From assembly GCF_004769195.1 (NCBI RefSeq), contig NZ_RQET01000002.1, positions 62,001-126,000 of the forward strand: 64,000 nt of DNA. The letters run 5' to 3'. A program made the translations under genes and the position numbers. Positions 37,619 to 47,704 of this stretch are shown here, piece by piece; positions within the stretch are counted from its first letter, which is position 1; each line of letters opens with the position of its first letter. Origin of the DNA: Leptospira fletcheri. GTDB taxonomy: Bacteria; Spirochaetota; Leptospiria; Leptospirales; Leptospiraceae. The notes beneath the pieces are model-generated. The model was not told where the DNA came from, did no database searches, and saw only the letters and a program-made list of their open reading frames with translations.

Positions 37619-39118
37619 CTAACGGCAGGGAACGGGCAAACGAACGATAAAGTCCGTCCCGGAAGGGGATTTCCGAATCAATAATCTTCCGCGATTGGAC
37701 TGAATGATTCCGTAACATACGGACAACCCCATACCCACCCGGGTATCATCCGACTGTATGATTTCGAAAGGCTGAAAAGCGTTATCAGGATCGATCTCCA
37801 GTGAGGAGGATCCTGATACCCGAATTTCAAGAATGGAATCCTCCGCCTTTTCCTCCTTATCCCGAGGACGGAATTTAGCGGAAAGTCGGATTCCTCCCTG
37901 TGCAGCCATCGCGGCCACATAATAATAAAGTAAATAATAAAGAACTTCCTTGATCTGACTCTGTTTTAGGTAGAGTTCGGGCAACTCTTTGGAAATATCC
38001 TTGTTAAGTTCCAGATTCTTGGATTGGAGAAGAGCGGAAATCATTCCCTCCACAGTCGAAACGATCTCTTCGAACCGTACCCAAGTAGCCTCTTCGTTAT
38101 CGGACTTGGAGAAAAGAATCAGGTTCCGAACGATCCCGGAGATCCTTTCTCCCTGTTCTATGATCACCCTAGCGTAATTCCGGATGTCGGCCTCGACGTT
38201 CTTGTGATTACGAATAATGTTTCCGTAATTGATAATCCCCATGAGCGGATTGTTGACCTCGTGAGCGATACCCGCCGCCAACTTTTGGATCGAATCCAAC
38301 CGCATTTCCGACTGGATCACTTTTTCCATTTCGGAAATTCTCTGTTCGGAGACCGTCAAAAGGGAAAGTTCCGAAAACGTGATGATGCTTCCGATAATGC
38401 CGCCTTTCTCGTCTCTGATGGGAGAGACTCGGAATCCGACCCGAACTTTCTTACCGTCGAGACGAACGAGTACCGCCGGAATATAGCGGAGATTATTTCC
38501 CCAATCGGAATAATCCTCTTCGGATTCTCCGAACTGGGTTTGGATAAAAGAAAGTACCTGATCCCCGGACTGTCCCATCGCTTCCGAAAGTTTCCAACCG
38601 GTTAACTCCTCGGCGGCATGATTCAGGAAGATCACCTTGCCGTCCTCGTCCAGGGAAACTGCTCCCTCGGATATGCTCTGGATCACGTTGCGATACTCGT
38701 TTCCGCTTTCCTTTACCTGTCCAAAGCGCTTCTGTTGTCGTAAAGCGATCTCAATGGACGATTTGAGTTGGTGATTCTGAAACGGTTTCGTAATGTACGC
38801 GTATGTGGACGCCGAATCCATCGCACGCATAAAAGTGGAATCGTCCGTGTATGCCGTCATGAATACGATCGGGACGTCCTTGATTCTCTGGATGGTTTGT
38901 GCGGTTTGAATTCCGTCCATATCCCCTTCGATGGAAATATCCATCAATACCAGATCCGGATCGGTCTCCTTAAAAAGCGTCTGAGCGTCCTGTCCGTTCG
39001 CGGCGACTCCCGCGACACGATAACCTAGATTTTGGAGGGTCTTTTGGAGGTTGAAGGAAAGCAACCATTCGTCCTCTACGATGAGTATGTTCGGTTGCTC
39101 GGAAGAAGTTGGGCTCAT
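37619..39118 (-). CDS. Hybrid receiver-PAS-histidine kinase with a degenerate ATP-binding domain
   Basis: The order is receiver (phosphoacceptor Asp60 in [11 protein letters not shown]), PAS (about 130-255, with [19 protein letters not shown]), then a HisKA helix with the phosphorylatable histidine in [14 protein letters not shown], and a HATPase-like end. In the last domain the usual N-box asparagine is missing ([17 protein letters not shown]), and the G1 region DxGxG is replaced by [12 protein letters not shown]. Only the G2-like GMGLSV is intact. Autophosphorylation may therefore be weak or absent, and the protein may be a phosphatase or a receiver-dependent scaffold. It is followed by the aldolase gene. 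Confidence 0.85.
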   Translation of the reverse strand: MSPTSSEQPNILIVEDEWLLSFNLQKTLQNLGYRVAGVAANGQDAQTLFKETDPDLVLMDISIEGDMDGIQTAQTIQRIKDVPIVFMTAYTDDSTFMRAMDSASTYAYITKPFQNHQLKSSIEIALRQQKRFGQVKESGNEYRNVIQSISEGAVSLDEDGKVIFLNHAAEELTGWKLSEAMGQSGDQVLSFIQTQFGESEEDYSDWGNNLRYIPAVLVRLDGKKVRVGFRVSPIRDEKGGIIGSIITFSELSLLTVSEQRISEMEKVIQSEMRLDSIQKLAAGIAHEVNNPLMGIINYGNIIRNHKNVEADIRNYARVIIEQGERISGIVRNLILFSKSDNEEATWVRFEEIVSTVEGMISALLQSKNLELNKDISKELPELYLKQSQIKEVLYYLLYYYVAAMAAQGGIRLSAKFRPRDKEEKAEDSILEIRVSGSSSLEIDPDNAFQPFEIIQSDDTRVGMGLSVCYGIIQSNRGRLLIRKSPSGTDFIVRLPVPCR

Positions 39119-39411
39119 AAGTCGTTTATCAATGATTGCTTTTTTAGCCCCGAACGGAGACTTCTTCCCCTCTTCGATATCCTTCCACGTTAGAGGGAAT
39201 TGGGAAATCCTTTTTTTCCTTCTTCCGTTTTTCGGTTCGGCATATTTTAGAATTTCTCGAAAAGGTGACTCTGATTCTGACCTATTTTACGAAAAATTCC
39301 TTCAAATTCCCTTAGATTCGCCTTTCACTTTCTTTTCCTGCTCGTTTAGAATCGATAAAAAATCCTTGAATCCGGATCTCTACGGAAATAGACTCTAGCC
39401 CAGAGGTTATC

Positions 39412-39852
39412 ATGCTAGTTAAGGAAATCTTGGAAAAGAAGGACCAAAAGATTCTTTCCGTGGGACCCGAAACAACCGTTTGGGAAGCGGTTCGCTTCAT
39501 GACCAAGTATGACATCGGGTCGGTCATTGTCCTAAACGGTGGAAAACTCGCCGGAATTTTTACTGAACGCGATCTACTTCATTTCTCCTCTACCGATCGG
39601 GAAAAAGTATTCGATAAGACCGTCGGTGAAGTCATGTCTACCCAATTGACTACCATGACACCGGGTGATCAAGTGGACGACGTGCTGGCAATCATGCTAA
39701 AAAAAAGGATCCGTCACATGCCGATTTTCGACGGCAATCGCTTGGTGGGAATCGTTTCCATCGGAGACGCGGTAAAGGCCAAAATCGCCAAAACGGAAGA
39801 AGAAAACAAAAACCTCAAACGATATATCTATAGCGAGTCCGGCTTTATCTGA
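39412..39852 (+). CDS. Two-CBS-domain protein
   Basis: The 146 residues form a pair of CBS domains (about 1-60 and 75-135) with the typical GSVIVLNGGKLAGIFTERD and RHMPIFDGNRLVGIVSIGD stretches. CBS pairs bind adenine nucleotides and regulate enzymes, channels or signalling. No partner domain is attached. Divergent to the kinase. Upstream 293 bases hold no gene and probably its promoter. Confidence 0.85.
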   Translation: MLVKEILEKKDQKILSVGPETTVWEAVRFMTKYDIGSVIVLNGGKLAGIFTERDLLHFSSTDREKVFDKTVGEVMSTQLTTMTPGDQVDDVLAIMLKKRIRHMPIFDGNRLVGIVSIGDAVKAKIAKTEEENKNLKRYIYSESGFI

Positions 39853-39909
39853 CAAAGATTTTCGAAATCGGATTGCCGGATTCCGATTCGCTCCAAGAAT
39901 GATTTCAGG

Positions 39910-40098
39910 ATGAAATTCCTACTCTTTTTACTCTTGGGGTACCTGCTTTTCCGTACCTTGCGCAGCGTTTTTTTCCACGAGAAACATCCTCGTTTTACCG
40001 TCGTTTTTAAGGACTTTCCTCAGAATTCTTCCGGAGGAGAAAAGGACATCTCCGATCGGGCCAAAATCCTGAACTCGAACGATTCCGAAAAGAGATGA
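39910..40098 (+). CDS. Small membrane protein, 62 aa
   Basis: One hydrophobic helix (residues 2-22, FLLFLLLGYLLFRTL) is followed by a basic-to-acidic soluble tail. It overlaps the next lipoprotein gene by 4 bases, so they are probably translated together. No family is recognised; it could anchor or assist the lipoprotein. Confidence 0.55.
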   Translation: MKFLLFLLLGYLLFRTLRSVFFHEKHPRFTVVFKDFPQNSSGGEKDISDRAKILNSNDSEKR

Positions 40099-40604
40099 AA
40101 AGAAATCTCCTCCGAGCGCTCTCCGTCCTACTTTTCTCTCTTTTTTTCGGGACCTGTCTCGGGATGAAAGGTGAATTCGGATGGGCTCTGCTGGATGAGG
40201 ACCAATTGGATTTTCTGGAAAAGAAAATGACTCACGTCAGCGAATTCACTTTAACTCGCGAAAAGCTCGTCTTTCCCGGAGATAAGACTCTAGTTTTTAT
40301 CTATAAATTTTCCAAACTTCCCGACCCGGAAGCTCCGACCTATGTCAGCCTGAGCAGATTCCAATTGGGATTCAACGAAATCGAAGTCAGCAGAAAACGT
40401 CCGGACCTGTCGACCTCCACCATACGCGGAAGTTTTCGTGATTTGCCGGAGGGAAAATACCTTCTCAAGGTATCATACGACGAAGAGGTGATCGATAGCG
40501 TGGAATTCCGGATCGTATCACCCGAAGGCGGCCAAGAAGAAGACGAGGAAGCCGGGACCGACTCCGACGATATCAAAAAGTATTCCAAAACAAGAACCGA
40601 ATAG
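40095..40604 (+). CDS. Lipoprotein of unknown function, 169 aa
   Basis: The signal ends in LFFGTC (cysteine at about residue 21), a spirochaete-style lipobox. The mature part has one long charged region (EFGWALLDEDQLDFLEKKMTHV) and a likely beta-sandwich (TLVFIYKFSKL, TIRGSFRDLPEGKYLLKVSYD) similar to single-domain Ig-like or Big folds, although I cannot assign it. The C-terminus is acidic (GQEEDEEAGTDSDD). It is coupled to the small membrane protein upstream. Confidence 0.62.
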   Translation: MKRNLLRALSVLLFSLFFGTCLGMKGEFGWALLDEDQLDFLEKKMTHVSEFTLTREKLVFPGDKTLVFIYKFSKLPDPEAPTYVSLSRFQLGFNEIEVSRKRPDLSTSTIRGSFRDLPEGKYLLKVSYDEEVIDSVEFRIVSPEGGQEEDEEAGTDSDDIKKYSKTRTE

Positions 40605-40609
40605 TACGA

Positions 40610-42541
40610 TTAGGGGGAATCTCCCGCCAAAGGATCGCGTGGATACGGGTCCCTTAGGATTCCATCTTCCAGAATCCTGTTGATCCTCTCGATATTCTTT
40701 AGAGCCAGATTGATTTCCGTCTGATTCCCCACTTTCAGGATCTCTTCGTTGTATTTTTTGGCGGACCGAAAATCTTTTTCGTATTCGAAAAGTACGGAAG
40801 CTCTTTGCATCGCTTTCGGGCCGGGAGAAGTGTCCAGCTTGGTCCGAACCACATCCATTCTCTCCTTCGCTTCCTCCAGTTCCAGGTTTTTTAATCTGTA
40901 CTGGGCCATGTCCTGGTCGTTGGTCTTTTCCAACAGTCCCTTCTTAATGGACAATAACTCCTTCTTTCCTTCCGAGTATTTGTTCTCTTCCTTTTGCAGA
41001 TTTTCCCTGAGTTTATCGTAGGAAGCCACCGCTTTGAGGAGTTCCGACTTTTCCAATTCGGGTTTCTTTTCAAAACGGAATAATTTCGAAATTCCTAGAT
41101 GTGCAAGTACTTCCATCCGGAATCTTTCCTGGGAATCCGGAAAGGACAGTTCGGATTCCGTGGCCTGTTGCTTCTCCCTTTCCTGCAACCAAAGGGAATA
41201 ATATTCGTTCGCCTTTTCCAAATTTCCGATGCGATTCTCGAAAAAGGAACCGAGTTCGAAGGAATACAAGGATTTCCGCGCGGGGTCCGGCTCGGTCTTA
41301 TGGTATTTTTCGTAATAATCCGAGGCGGGAACGTACTGCTTCAATTCCGTGTATAAGGAAGCGACTTCTCTGTAAACGGACGAGATCTCCGCATCCGATC
41401 GATTCTCCTTTAAAGCAAGGGTTAGAAACTTGAGATAGAAATCCAGAGACTTGGCCTTCTTACCTGCGGAACGCAATTCCTTCGCTAGCTCCAGTACCAC
41501 GTCCGAATATTCTGGATCCAAACGAAACGCCAGCTCCAGAAGTCCGGCGGTACCGAAAAAGTCCGTGTTCCTTTTGTAGTCGAAGAGAACGAATATCCCC
41601 TGGCCGCTGACCGAGGTTTTGTTCACCACTTTCAGCCTTTCCTTGTTTTCGTTCTCCGCTTCCCTGACTCGTTTCGCTAAGTCGAAAACCGCCTGAGCAT
41701 CTTCCCTGGATTTCTTTTTAAAAAAAGGATAATAGTTTTTTTCGAAGGACTCTTTGTACGCGAGATCTGCTCGTTTCAGATTTTCCTCGGTTTGTCCCAC
41801 GTTCTGCTTGGCGGAAGCGAGGTCGGCGGAAGAAGTCCTTCGCTTCTGTCCGTTTTCTTCGAAAATCAATTCCGTTCCGCGTACGTTCGCGGCTTCTAAC
41901 ACATGGACACGATCCTTGGCACGATTCCACTCCTTGCCGGCATTTTCCAATTCCTTCTTAAGCTGGCCGTGTCCTTTTGCTCTTTTGATTTCGTCGGAAT
42001 CGTAAAGTTCCAAGATTCTACTCTCCTTGGAAAACGCCTCTTCCGTATGGGAAAAATCCCGGTATCTCAAAGCGGTGATCCCTTCTTCCAAAGCCTTGAA
42101 GTTTTGTTTTTTCTTGGAGTATTCCTTTCCGAGAAGGGAATGCAATTCGAACAAGATCGGAGAATCCCTCAAGACGGCGGCGTCGGTGATATGCCCGACC
42201 ATTTTCAAAATCAGCAGTCGGAGGGAGTTCCTGTCGGTTTTTTCCGTAAAGATCTTTCCGAGTCTACGCTCTTCCTCCGTACGCTTCGGATCCACGAACT
42301 GTGCGTAGTACGGATCCAGTAGATTTCGGATAAGAGAAATCGAATCGGCTCCTTCTCCTTGCGTAGATAATGTTTGTTTTAATTTTGCGACTTCTGCGGG
42401 AGGAATGGCCTGGTACGGAAGTTTGTAGATTCCTGCAGGATCCAATCTTTGGTCCTGCTCGTCCGCCAAGAACCGGTCGCCCGCCCCGATTCCGAAAAGG
42501 AATACGAGGAGAACGCCCGCTTTCAGGCGTGATCGATTCAT
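40610..42541 (-). CDS. TPR-containing exported protein
   Basis: The 643-residue protein has a short signal-like N-terminus (about residues 8-22) and long helical regions. Recurring TPR-like pairs ([21 protein letters not shown] and [20 protein letters not shown] near 405-460) are typical of a solenoid. A coiled-coil charged region lies in the middle (185-290). It is in an operon with cheW, starting within its stop codon (4-base overlap), and with a membrane protein. A scaffold role near the chemosensory array is possible but not shown. Confidence 0.7.
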   Translation of the reverse strand: MNRSRLKAGVLLVFLFGIGAGDRFLADEQDQRLDPAGIYKLPYQAIPPAEVAKLKQTLSTQGEGADSISLIRNLLDPYYAQFVDPKRTEEERRLGKIFTEKTDRNSLRLLILKMVGHITDAAVLRDSPILFELHSLLGKEYSKKKQNFKALEEGITALRYRDFSHTEEAFSKESRILELYDSDEIKRAKGHGQLKKELENAGKEWNRAKDRVHVLEAANVRGTELIFEENGQKRRTSSADLASAKQNVGQTEENLKRADLAYKESFEKNYYPFFKKKSREDAQAVFDLAKRVREAENENKERLKVVNKTSVSGQGIFVLFDYKRNTDFFGTAGLLELAFRLDPEYSDVVLELAKELRSAGKKAKSLDFYLKFLTLALKENRSDAEISSVYREVASLYTELKQYVPASDYYEKYHKTEPDPARKSLYSFELGSFFENRIGNLEKANEYYSLWLQEREKQQATESELSFPDSQERFRMEVLAHLGISKLFRFEKKPELEKSELLKAVASYDKLRENLQKEENKYSEGKKELLSIKKGLLEKTNDQDMAQYRLKNLELEEAKERMDVVRTKLDTSPGPKAMQRASVLFEYEKDFRSAKKYNEEILKVGNQTEINLALKNIERINRILEDGILRDPYPRDPLAGDSP

Positions 42542-43002
42542 TTTGCCGCCGTGCCCAGCTCCGAAAGTTCTTCCGAACCTAGAATCTTTTCTATATCGAT
42601 CAGAATGATGAATCGATCGTCTTTTTTACCGACCCCGGTAATGTAACGGGAAGAGATCCCTTTTACGGAAGGAGGAGGAGGATTGATCGTGTCCGGAGGA
42701 AAGAGAGCTACGTTTGCCACCTTGTCCACGATGATCCCGACGGACTCCCCTCCGATCTTGACCACGATCGCACGATCATAGTCCACTTCGTGAATTCTGG
42801 GGATGTTCAATTTGATCGTCAAGTCGACCATCTTGACTACCTTGCCACGAATGTCCATGATCCCGGCAAAGTAGTTCTTGGAACGAGGAACCCTTACGAG
42901 ATTATGAATCTTAATGATCTCGTCCACCAGGGTGATCGGAATCGCATATTCCTCTTCCCCCAGATTGAATAGAATGTATTGGTGTTCGATTTCGGCGGAC
43001 AT
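42538..43002 (-). CDS. cheW: CheW chemotaxis coupling protein
   Basis: CheW links receptors to the CheA kinase. The 154 residues show the two SH3-like beta folds: [15 protein letters not shown] at the start, [26 protein letters not shown] in the first half, and [19 protein letters not shown] in the second. There is no CheA or receptor gene adjacent. The operon also encodes a TPR protein and a small membrane protein. Confidence 0.92.
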   Translation of the reverse strand: MSAEIEHQYILFNLGEEEYAIPITLVDEIIKIHNLVRVPRSKNYFAGIMDIRGKVVKMVDLTIKLNIPRIHEVDYDRAIVVKIGGESVGIIVDKVANVALFPPDTINPPPPSVKGISSRYITGVGKKDDRFIILIDIEKILGSEELSELGTAAK

Positions 43003-43011
43003 TCCCCCTCC

Positions 43012-43746
43012 TTAGAAACGGGTGTATCCGTAATAATAAAAATACGACCCGGCTCCCAAGAATAAAATCACCTTGAAGAACAACGGATCGCGTTTCCTCA
43101 GTATCCAGTCCAATCCGCCAAAAAGCAAACCGAAAACCGCAAGGGAAAAGCCGAGCAGGTAAAAATCCAGATACGCATACCAGATCCCGAATGCTGCGCT
43201 TAATCCGACGATCAAATCTTGCAAATCCCCCCAAATACGTCTCCGTACTCGGCGCCAAAAAGGTTCGGAGGGAGTCCTTTCTCCGAAGATTCTTTCCCAA
43301 AAAACCGGCGTTTTACGGATTCCGAAGACATGGTCGTACCTCGTGGAGACTTCCCAAGGTTTTGCCTCCTTTCTGTCCGGCAATCCGAGAGGTTCCGTGG
43401 AAACACCGTACGCCCCCCCTACCACTTGGAGAGCGTCACGGTCCGGTAGGGAGGAAATCAGATCCCGGAACGGAGCAAATCTGGAATACAAAGGATAAGA
43501 ACGCCCCGTACTCAAATCAGTCTCTTTTAAGATGGATCCGTCCCGGATGGTAGAGACGTAAATTTTACCGTTTTCTCCGGCGACTTCGAGAGTGAGCCGG
43601 ATCTTTCGATCATGATAATGAAAGTCCCCCTGGAGGATATCTCCGTCAGGCGTTTTCGCTTGGTAGGATTTCGTATATCCTTTGGCGGGGGGGAATTCCG
43701 GTTTCCACCAGCGACGTAAAACGGAATAATCCTGGAACGCGGTCAT
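43012..43746 (-). CDS. Membrane protein of unknown function, 244 aa
   Basis: The first 165 residues are soluble with many aromatic residues ([29 protein letters not shown]), forming a beta-rich domain. Two to three hydrophobic segments follow (about 175-244), ending [10 protein letters not shown]. It heads the operon with cheW. I do not recognise the family. Confidence 0.6.
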   Translation of the reverse strand: MTAFQDYSVLRRWWKPEFPPAKGYTKSYQAKTPDGDILQGDFHYHDRKIRLTLEVAGENGKIYVSTIRDGSILKETDLSTGRSYPLYSRFAPFRDLISSLPDRDALQVVGGAYGVSTEPLGLPDRKEAKPWEVSTRYDHVFGIRKTPVFWERIFGERTPSEPFWRRVRRRIWGDLQDLIVGLSAAFGIWYAYLDFYLLGFSLAVFGLLFGGLDWILRKRDPLFFKVILFLGAGSYFYYYGYTRF

Positions 43747-43846
43747 ACAACGTTCCTATCGGTACATTCGGAAAATTGCTTTAGGTCGGTTCGGATCCGT
43801 TTTAGGTTCGGGGGAAATCCGCTGCGAAAATGAGGTGGGCGGCGAG

Positions 43847-43905
43847 ACCGGGATTCGTTTAACGAAGGAACCCGGTCGTCATCAGTCCGGATGAGAATCC
43901 GGACT
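43847..43905. repeat. Two adjacent hairpins after the 31-residue ORF
   Basis: ACCGGG/CCCGGT (43847-43852 with 43871-43876) encloses a TTCGTT/AACGAA palindrome. AGTCCGGA/TCCGGACT (43884-43891 with 43898-43905) has a perfect 8-base stem with a 6-base loop and overlaps the stop codon of the small gene. Neither has a T-run. Either may help terminate or protect the transcript. Confidence 0.5.
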
Positions 43906-43999
43906 ATTTGCCTTTCTTCTTGTGACGGTTAAGTCTTCTCTTTTTCTTCCTTTTATGAGTCGCGATTTTTCTTCGCTTTCTTTTTTTACCGGAAGGCAT
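43904..43999 (-). CDS. 31-residue very basic protein, AURKAIP1/COX24-domain type
   Basis: The protein reads MPSGKKRKRRKIATHKRKKK... to HKKKGK, almost all lysine and arginine. It matches short bacterial proteins annotated as the AURKAIP1/COX24 domain (MPSGKKRKRHKMATHKRKK type), probably ribosome-associated. It is too short for most gene callers. The ATG at 43999 lies 37 bases from the end of the upstream mannose-1-phosphate guanylyltransferase gene on the same strand. A hairpin at 43884-43905 overlaps the stop. Confidence 0.85.
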   Translation of the reverse strand: MPSGKKRKRRKIATHKRKKKRRLNRHKKKGK

Positions 44000-44035
44000 T
44001 CGGTTCTCCTATGGGGTTCCTTCCCTGCCAGAAAA

Positions 44036-45097
44036 TTACTCGGTGTACTTTTGTAAACCTTTATTTTTACGGATCTCGGCAACCATCGATTTGATGTCTC
44101 CGACTCCTTGCTTGGAAGAGATAAACAGCACATCGTCTTCTTCCACCACGATCAGATCGTTGACTCCTAGGATTGCGGTGAATTCCTTTCGGGTCTGAGT
44201 AACGTTTCCGGAAGATTTATAAAAAAGAATTTCCTTACCGATGTGTCGATTTCCTTGCGAATCTCCCGGGAGCACCCTCTCCAAGGAAAGCCAGGAACCT
44301 ACGTCGTCCCAAGCGAAGCCCGCCTCGACCATTCTGATCCTAGAACTTCTTTCCATAATCGCGATATCCACCGGATCGGAAGGAAGCAACCGGAACGCCT
44401 CCCCCAACTCTCCCGCCTTCTTAAACGGAAATCTGTCCTGCAACGGTTTCAGAATCTTAGGGGAATAGGAGGCGAATTCCTCAAGAATCAGGCTAGTGCG
44501 CCAAAGAAAGATTCCCGGATTCCAATAAAAATTCGATTTCTTAATGTACTTCATAGCCGTCTTTACGTCCGGCTTTTCGAAAAAGGACTTCACCTCGAAT
44601 CCGTTCTTAGTCGGCTTCCCCGCCGCTATGTATCCGTACCCTACCTCCGGACGGTTCGGTTTGATCCCTAAGAGAACCAAATGTTCCTTCGTTTCGGTCA
44701 GGGCCTTTTGTATCGTCTTCGTAAATTCCTTATCGGAACTGATCCAAGCATCGGCGGAAAGTACTACCTGTATCGGATCTCCGAACATCTCGCGAAAATA
44801 AAGGGAGGCCAACGCGATAATCGGCGCGGTGTTTTTCCCTTCTGGTTCGATGATGAAATTCTTTTCCGGGAAATTCCTCTCCTGAGTCAGGATGGCTTTT
44901 TTCAGAGTGGCATTCGTACCGATAAAGATCCGATCCGGACTCGTGATGTTCAAAGCCCGGTTTAAGGTTTCCTTTAATAACGTATTTTTTGAATATACTT
45001 TCTGAAGTTGCTTCGGCGTCGAGATCCTGGAGCGAGGCCAAAACCTCTCCCCTTTTCCCCCCGCCATAATCAATACTACGGGTTTTTCTTGGCTCAT
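44036..45097 (-). CDS. Mannose-1-phosphate guanylyltransferase (GDP-mannose pyrophosphorylase)
   Basis: The enzyme makes GDP-mannose from mannose 1-phosphate and GTP for surface polysaccharide. The N-terminus [22 protein letters not shown] (about residues 9-30) is the pyrophosphorylase signature. [10 protein letters not shown] lies near residue 173, and the NPGIFLWR segment near residue 195 is characteristic. The protein is 353 residues, without a C-terminal isomerase domain (ManC type-short). It starts 2 bases after the previous gene and is the last large gene of the run that includes hfq and miaA. Confidence 0.9.
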   Translation of the reverse strand: MSQEKPVVLIMAGGKGERFWPRSRISTPKQLQKVYSKNTLLKETLNRALNITSPDRIFIGTNATLKKAILTQERNFPEKNFIIEPEGKNTAPIIALASLYFREMFGDPIQVVLSADAWISSDKEFTKTIQKALTETKEHLVLLGIKPNRPEVGYGYIAAGKPTKNGFEVKSFFEKPDVKTAMKYIKKSNFYWNPGIFLWRTSLILEEFASYSPKILKPLQDRFPFKKAGELGEAFRLLPSDPVDIAIMERSSRIRMVEAGFAWDDVGSWLSLERVLPGDSQGNRHIGKEILFYKSSGNVTQTRKEFTAILGVNDLIVVEEDDVLFISSKQGVGDIKSMVAEIRKNKGLQKYTE

Positions 45098-45099
45098 CT

Positions 45100-45981
45100 C
45101 TACTCCACTTCTTTGGGTTTTCGAGCGTTTTGTTGTTTCTTTTTCCCCAAAGCCTTAGGATCCCCTAAAATGGATTCCGTAGGAAGGAGGATGATTTCGA
45201 CCTTATCTCCCAGGCTCTCGTACAGGACAAACTCTTTCATTTCTGGATTCTTTTTTAAAAAATCCCTATATGCTTCCCAGCGGTTCTTGGCGGCGGACAA
45301 TTTTGCCTCCTCCTGGACCAAAAACAATTCCGCTTTTTTGAGGGATTCTAGCTTCTCCTGCTTTTTCGCCAAAAGGTAATTCGGATTTCGGAATAAATTA
45401 TTGATTACGATCGGATCTGGGACTCTCAATTCCAATATCCGTACGGACTCCAATGTCAACCAGGGAAAGGAATTCGCAATCCCGGGCCAGGAATCCTTCC
45501 TAAAAAAGGCGGAAAGGGTCTCTTTGGTTAGGTTCGGGTTCTTTTCATCCTCGATTCTCGCCCGGAGCTGGGACAGGAAGATTCCCGCCAAAAATTTTCT
45601 CCTCGCTGATTCCGTCCTTCCGCCGGAAGAGAACCATTTTTTAGAATGTTCTCCCTCCAGGGAAAAATTGACCTCGAATCTGGCGAGAATGCTTCCCTCC
45701 TCCGAATCCTTGGGAAACAATCCGGAAGACAGATCGTATTCGATCCGGACTTCCTGGGACAGGCCACGAAGGTCCTCTCTGGAGACCGAATGGTCCCAGA
45801 ATAGAAATACCCGAGGCTCGTAGGCAAACCCGGGCCCTCGAATGAAGGAAAGAAGTCGCGAATCGGAGGACCAGGTTACCAAGGACTCTCCTTCTCCTAA
45901 CACATAAAGCGGATAGGCGAGGCAAAACGCGCCCGCTAAAACGAGGAGAAGGAGAAGGATCCTACCGAACCATCGAATCAT
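45100..45981 (-). CDS. Membrane-anchored protein with weak SPFH/prohibitin-like outline
   Basis: A single hydrophobic helix (residues 6-30) anchors the 293-residue protein. The soluble part (60-190) is beta-rich with charged residues and leads to a long coiled helix ([29 protein letters not shown], about 215-245), a layout seen in prohibitin or stomatin-like proteins, although the SPFH signature is not convincing. The ATG directly follows the hfq stop. Its function is not known. Confidence 0.6.
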   Translation of the reverse strand: MIRWFGRILLLLLVLAGAFCLAYPLYVLGEGESLVTWSSDSRLLSFIRGPGFAYEPRVFLFWDHSVSREDLRGLSQEVRIEYDLSSGLFPKDSEEGSILARFEVNFSLEGEHSKKWFSSGGRTESARRKFLAGIFLSQLRARIEDEKNPNLTKETLSAFFRKDSWPGIANSFPWLTLESVRILELRVPDPIVINNLFRNPNYLLAKKQEKLESLKKAELFLVQEEAKLSAAKNRWEAYRDFLKKNPEMKEFVLYESLGDKVEIILLPTESILGDPKALGKKKQQNARKPKEVE

Positions 45982-46233
45982 TTAAGCGGAAGGAGTTTCC
46001 TTCGCGGCTTCCTCTGTATACAGTTTGATCACTTTCGAAGGAATGATGGTGGAAATCGCGTGCTTGTAAACTAAACTCTGCTTGTTTTCCTGTTCCAGGA
46101 TGATCGTGAAATTATCGAAACTTACGACCTTGCCCTTTAACGGAACCCCGTTCAAAAGATAAATGGTAAGCTCTAACTTTTCCTTTCTTGCGGTATTTAA
46201 AAGTTGGTCCTGGATATTATTTTTCGCAGACAT
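45982..46233 (-). CDS. hfq: RNA chaperone Hfq
   Basis: The 83-residue protein has the Sm1 motif ([21 protein letters not shown]) and the Sm2 motif YKHAIST. It forms a hexamer that pairs small RNAs with mRNAs. I start at ATG 46233, since the upstream 29-residue extension is non-homologous. Hfq follows miaA in many bacteria, the arrangement here. It is followed without a gap by the gene at 45981. Confidence 0.92.
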   Translation of the reverse strand: MSAKNNIQDQLLNTARKEKLELTIYLLNGVPLKGKVVSFDNFTIILEQENKQSLVYKHAISTIIPSKVIKLYTEEAAKETPSA

Positions 46234-46247
46234 AGGTTTTATCCGTT

Positions 46248-47144
46248 TTATATATTTTGTATATTTTCGTACGCTTGGGTCGGGCTCACCGGAATCAAAA
46301 AGGATCGTTTTCGAAACCAAGTGATCTGTCGCTTCGCATAATTCCTGTGGGATTGGCTTAGATCCCCAAAGAATGTCTCAAGATTGGACTTTCCTTTAAT
46401 ATTTTCAAGCGCGAAATTATAACCTAATGAGGAGAGACCCGGGCAATCCTCCCCGTACCGCTCCGCGACCGCACCGGCTTCTTCCGCCAAGCCGTCCGAA
46501 ATCATTTTTCTCGCCCTCTCGTCTATTCTTTCGTACAATTCTTTGCGATCCAAATCCAAAAAATAACCTGCTAAAATATTCAAATTTCTAGTTATTAGGG
46601 CGCCACTACCTTCCTCTATTTTTAATTCGGACCATCTGGCTCCCATGAGATTCACTTCGAGAGCCCTGCCGTAACGATACTCGTCGTTAGGGGAAATTTT
46701 TTCGAAAGCGATCGGATCCATTTCCTGAAGAAGAGCGATTTTCTCCTCCAGATTCATTCTTTCCACCCTATCCCTTACCTCCGGCGTCACCTTGGGAACG
46801 GGATACATTCCGAATAAAAATGCATTCAAATAGAATCCGGTTCCCGAGGTCAAAACGGGAATTTTTCCCCTAGACAAGATTGAATCCAAAGCTGCTTCCG
46901 CGAGTGCGGAATATTTTGCCGCGTCCACGGATTCGGACGGGGGAATCATTTCTACTAAATGGTGTCGGATGCGATTTCGATCCTCGGGAGACGGGGAGGC
47001 CGTTCCGATCGGAAGTTCTTGGTAGATTTGTCTGGAATCAAAGGAAAGAATCTCAAACCTGGCGGGATCCAATTCCCGTACCAGAGCGGTTTTGCCGGCT
47101 CCCGTAGGAGCCGCAAGTATGACGATAGGAGAAGCGGTGCGAAT
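46248..47144 (-). CDS. miaA: tRNA dimethylallyltransferase, probably with a non-AUG start
   Basis: MiaA adds the dimethylallyl group to A37 of tRNAs reading UNN codons. The DSRQIYQEL and GTASPS segments, the [10 protein letters not shown] substrate region and [10 protein letters not shown] are typical. The P-loop APTGAGKT lies upstream of the first conventional in-frame start (TTG at 47072), so translation must begin earlier. No ATG, GTG or TTG exists there. The only good signal is AGGAGG with ATT at 47142-47144 four bases later (ATA one codon earlier is alternative), giving 298 residues, the normal family length. The A of this ATT is the last base of the preceding FYDLN stop codon TAA. Confidence 0.88.
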   Translation of the reverse strand: MRTASPIVILAAPTGAGKTALVRELDPARFEILSFDSRQIYQELPIGTASPSPEDRNRIRHHLVEMIPPSESVDAAKYSALAEAALDSILSRGKIPVLTSGTGFYLNAFLFGMYPVPKVTPEVRDRVERMNLEEKIALLQEMDPIAFEKISPNDEYRYGRALEVNLMGARWSELKIEEGSGALITRNLNILAGYFLDLDRKELYERIDERARKMISDGLAEEAGAVAERYGEDCPGLSSLGYNFALENIKGKSNLETFFGDLSQSHRNYAKRQITWFRKRSFLIPVSPTQAYENIQNI

Positions 47145-47593
47145 TATTCCTCCTGCTCCTCTTCTTCGTCCTCCTCTTCTTCCAGAGGTTCTTCCACAAT
47201 CGTTTCTTCGTCTTCGAAGCCTACTTCCGCATCGTCCTCGGCGATATTGTCCTCGAGGAATTCCTCTTCTTCGATCCTAGGACGGGCCGAACGGCTCTTC
47301 ACTACCGGCTTCTTGTTTTGGTCCGCACCGCATTTCGGGCAGATTTTTTCTTCCTTATTCAAATCGTAAAATTTCGTCCCGCAGGTATGGCAGGTGAATT
47401 TTTTACCCAACGGACTTAAGGCATTTTTACTCCCGGCGAATTTTCTGAGAGAGGAAGAACCGGCGGCAGGCTTAGCGGAAACTACGATTTCCTTCTTTTT
47501 CGCCACGACCTTTTTTTTAGGGGGCGTTTTTTTGACCGGAATTTTCTTTTTCGGAGCCGGTTTTTTCTTAGCCGTTTTCTTAGCGGTTGCCAT
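47144..47593 (-). CDS. FYDLN-acid family zinc-ribbon protein
   Basis: The 149-residue protein starts with a lysine/alanine/proline-rich basic tail ([14 protein letters not shown]), has the [25 protein letters not shown] motif (four-cysteine zinc ribbon, about residues 66-90), and ends in an acidic run ([12 protein letters not shown]). This is the TIGR02300/FYDLN_acid family. The function is unknown. The stop TAA overlaps the miaA start. I place the start at ATG 47593; a longer frame to 47713 would overlap pdxJ. Confidence 0.85.
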   Translation of the reverse strand: MATAKKTAKKKPAPKKKIPVKKTPPKKKVVAKKKEIVVSAKPAAGSSSLRKFAGSKNALSPLGKKFTCHTCGTKFYDLNKEEKICPKCGADQNKKPVVKSRSARPRIEEEEFLEDNIAEDDAEVGFEDEETIVEEPLEEEEDEEEEQEE

Positions 47594-47704
47594 TGGAATT
47601 GACCATCCTGGAATACCGAAAACCGGATTCAAGCACAAAACCTGCTGGAAATCTACTTTCCGAATTCCCATCGAATTTTCAAGATAGAACGCGAAAGGGT
47701 GCAA

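Noticed and set aside
37521..37718. N-terminal extension of the aldolase to 37718
   Set aside because: It would overlap the kinase gene, has no family homology, and the normal aldolase length fits ATG 37520.
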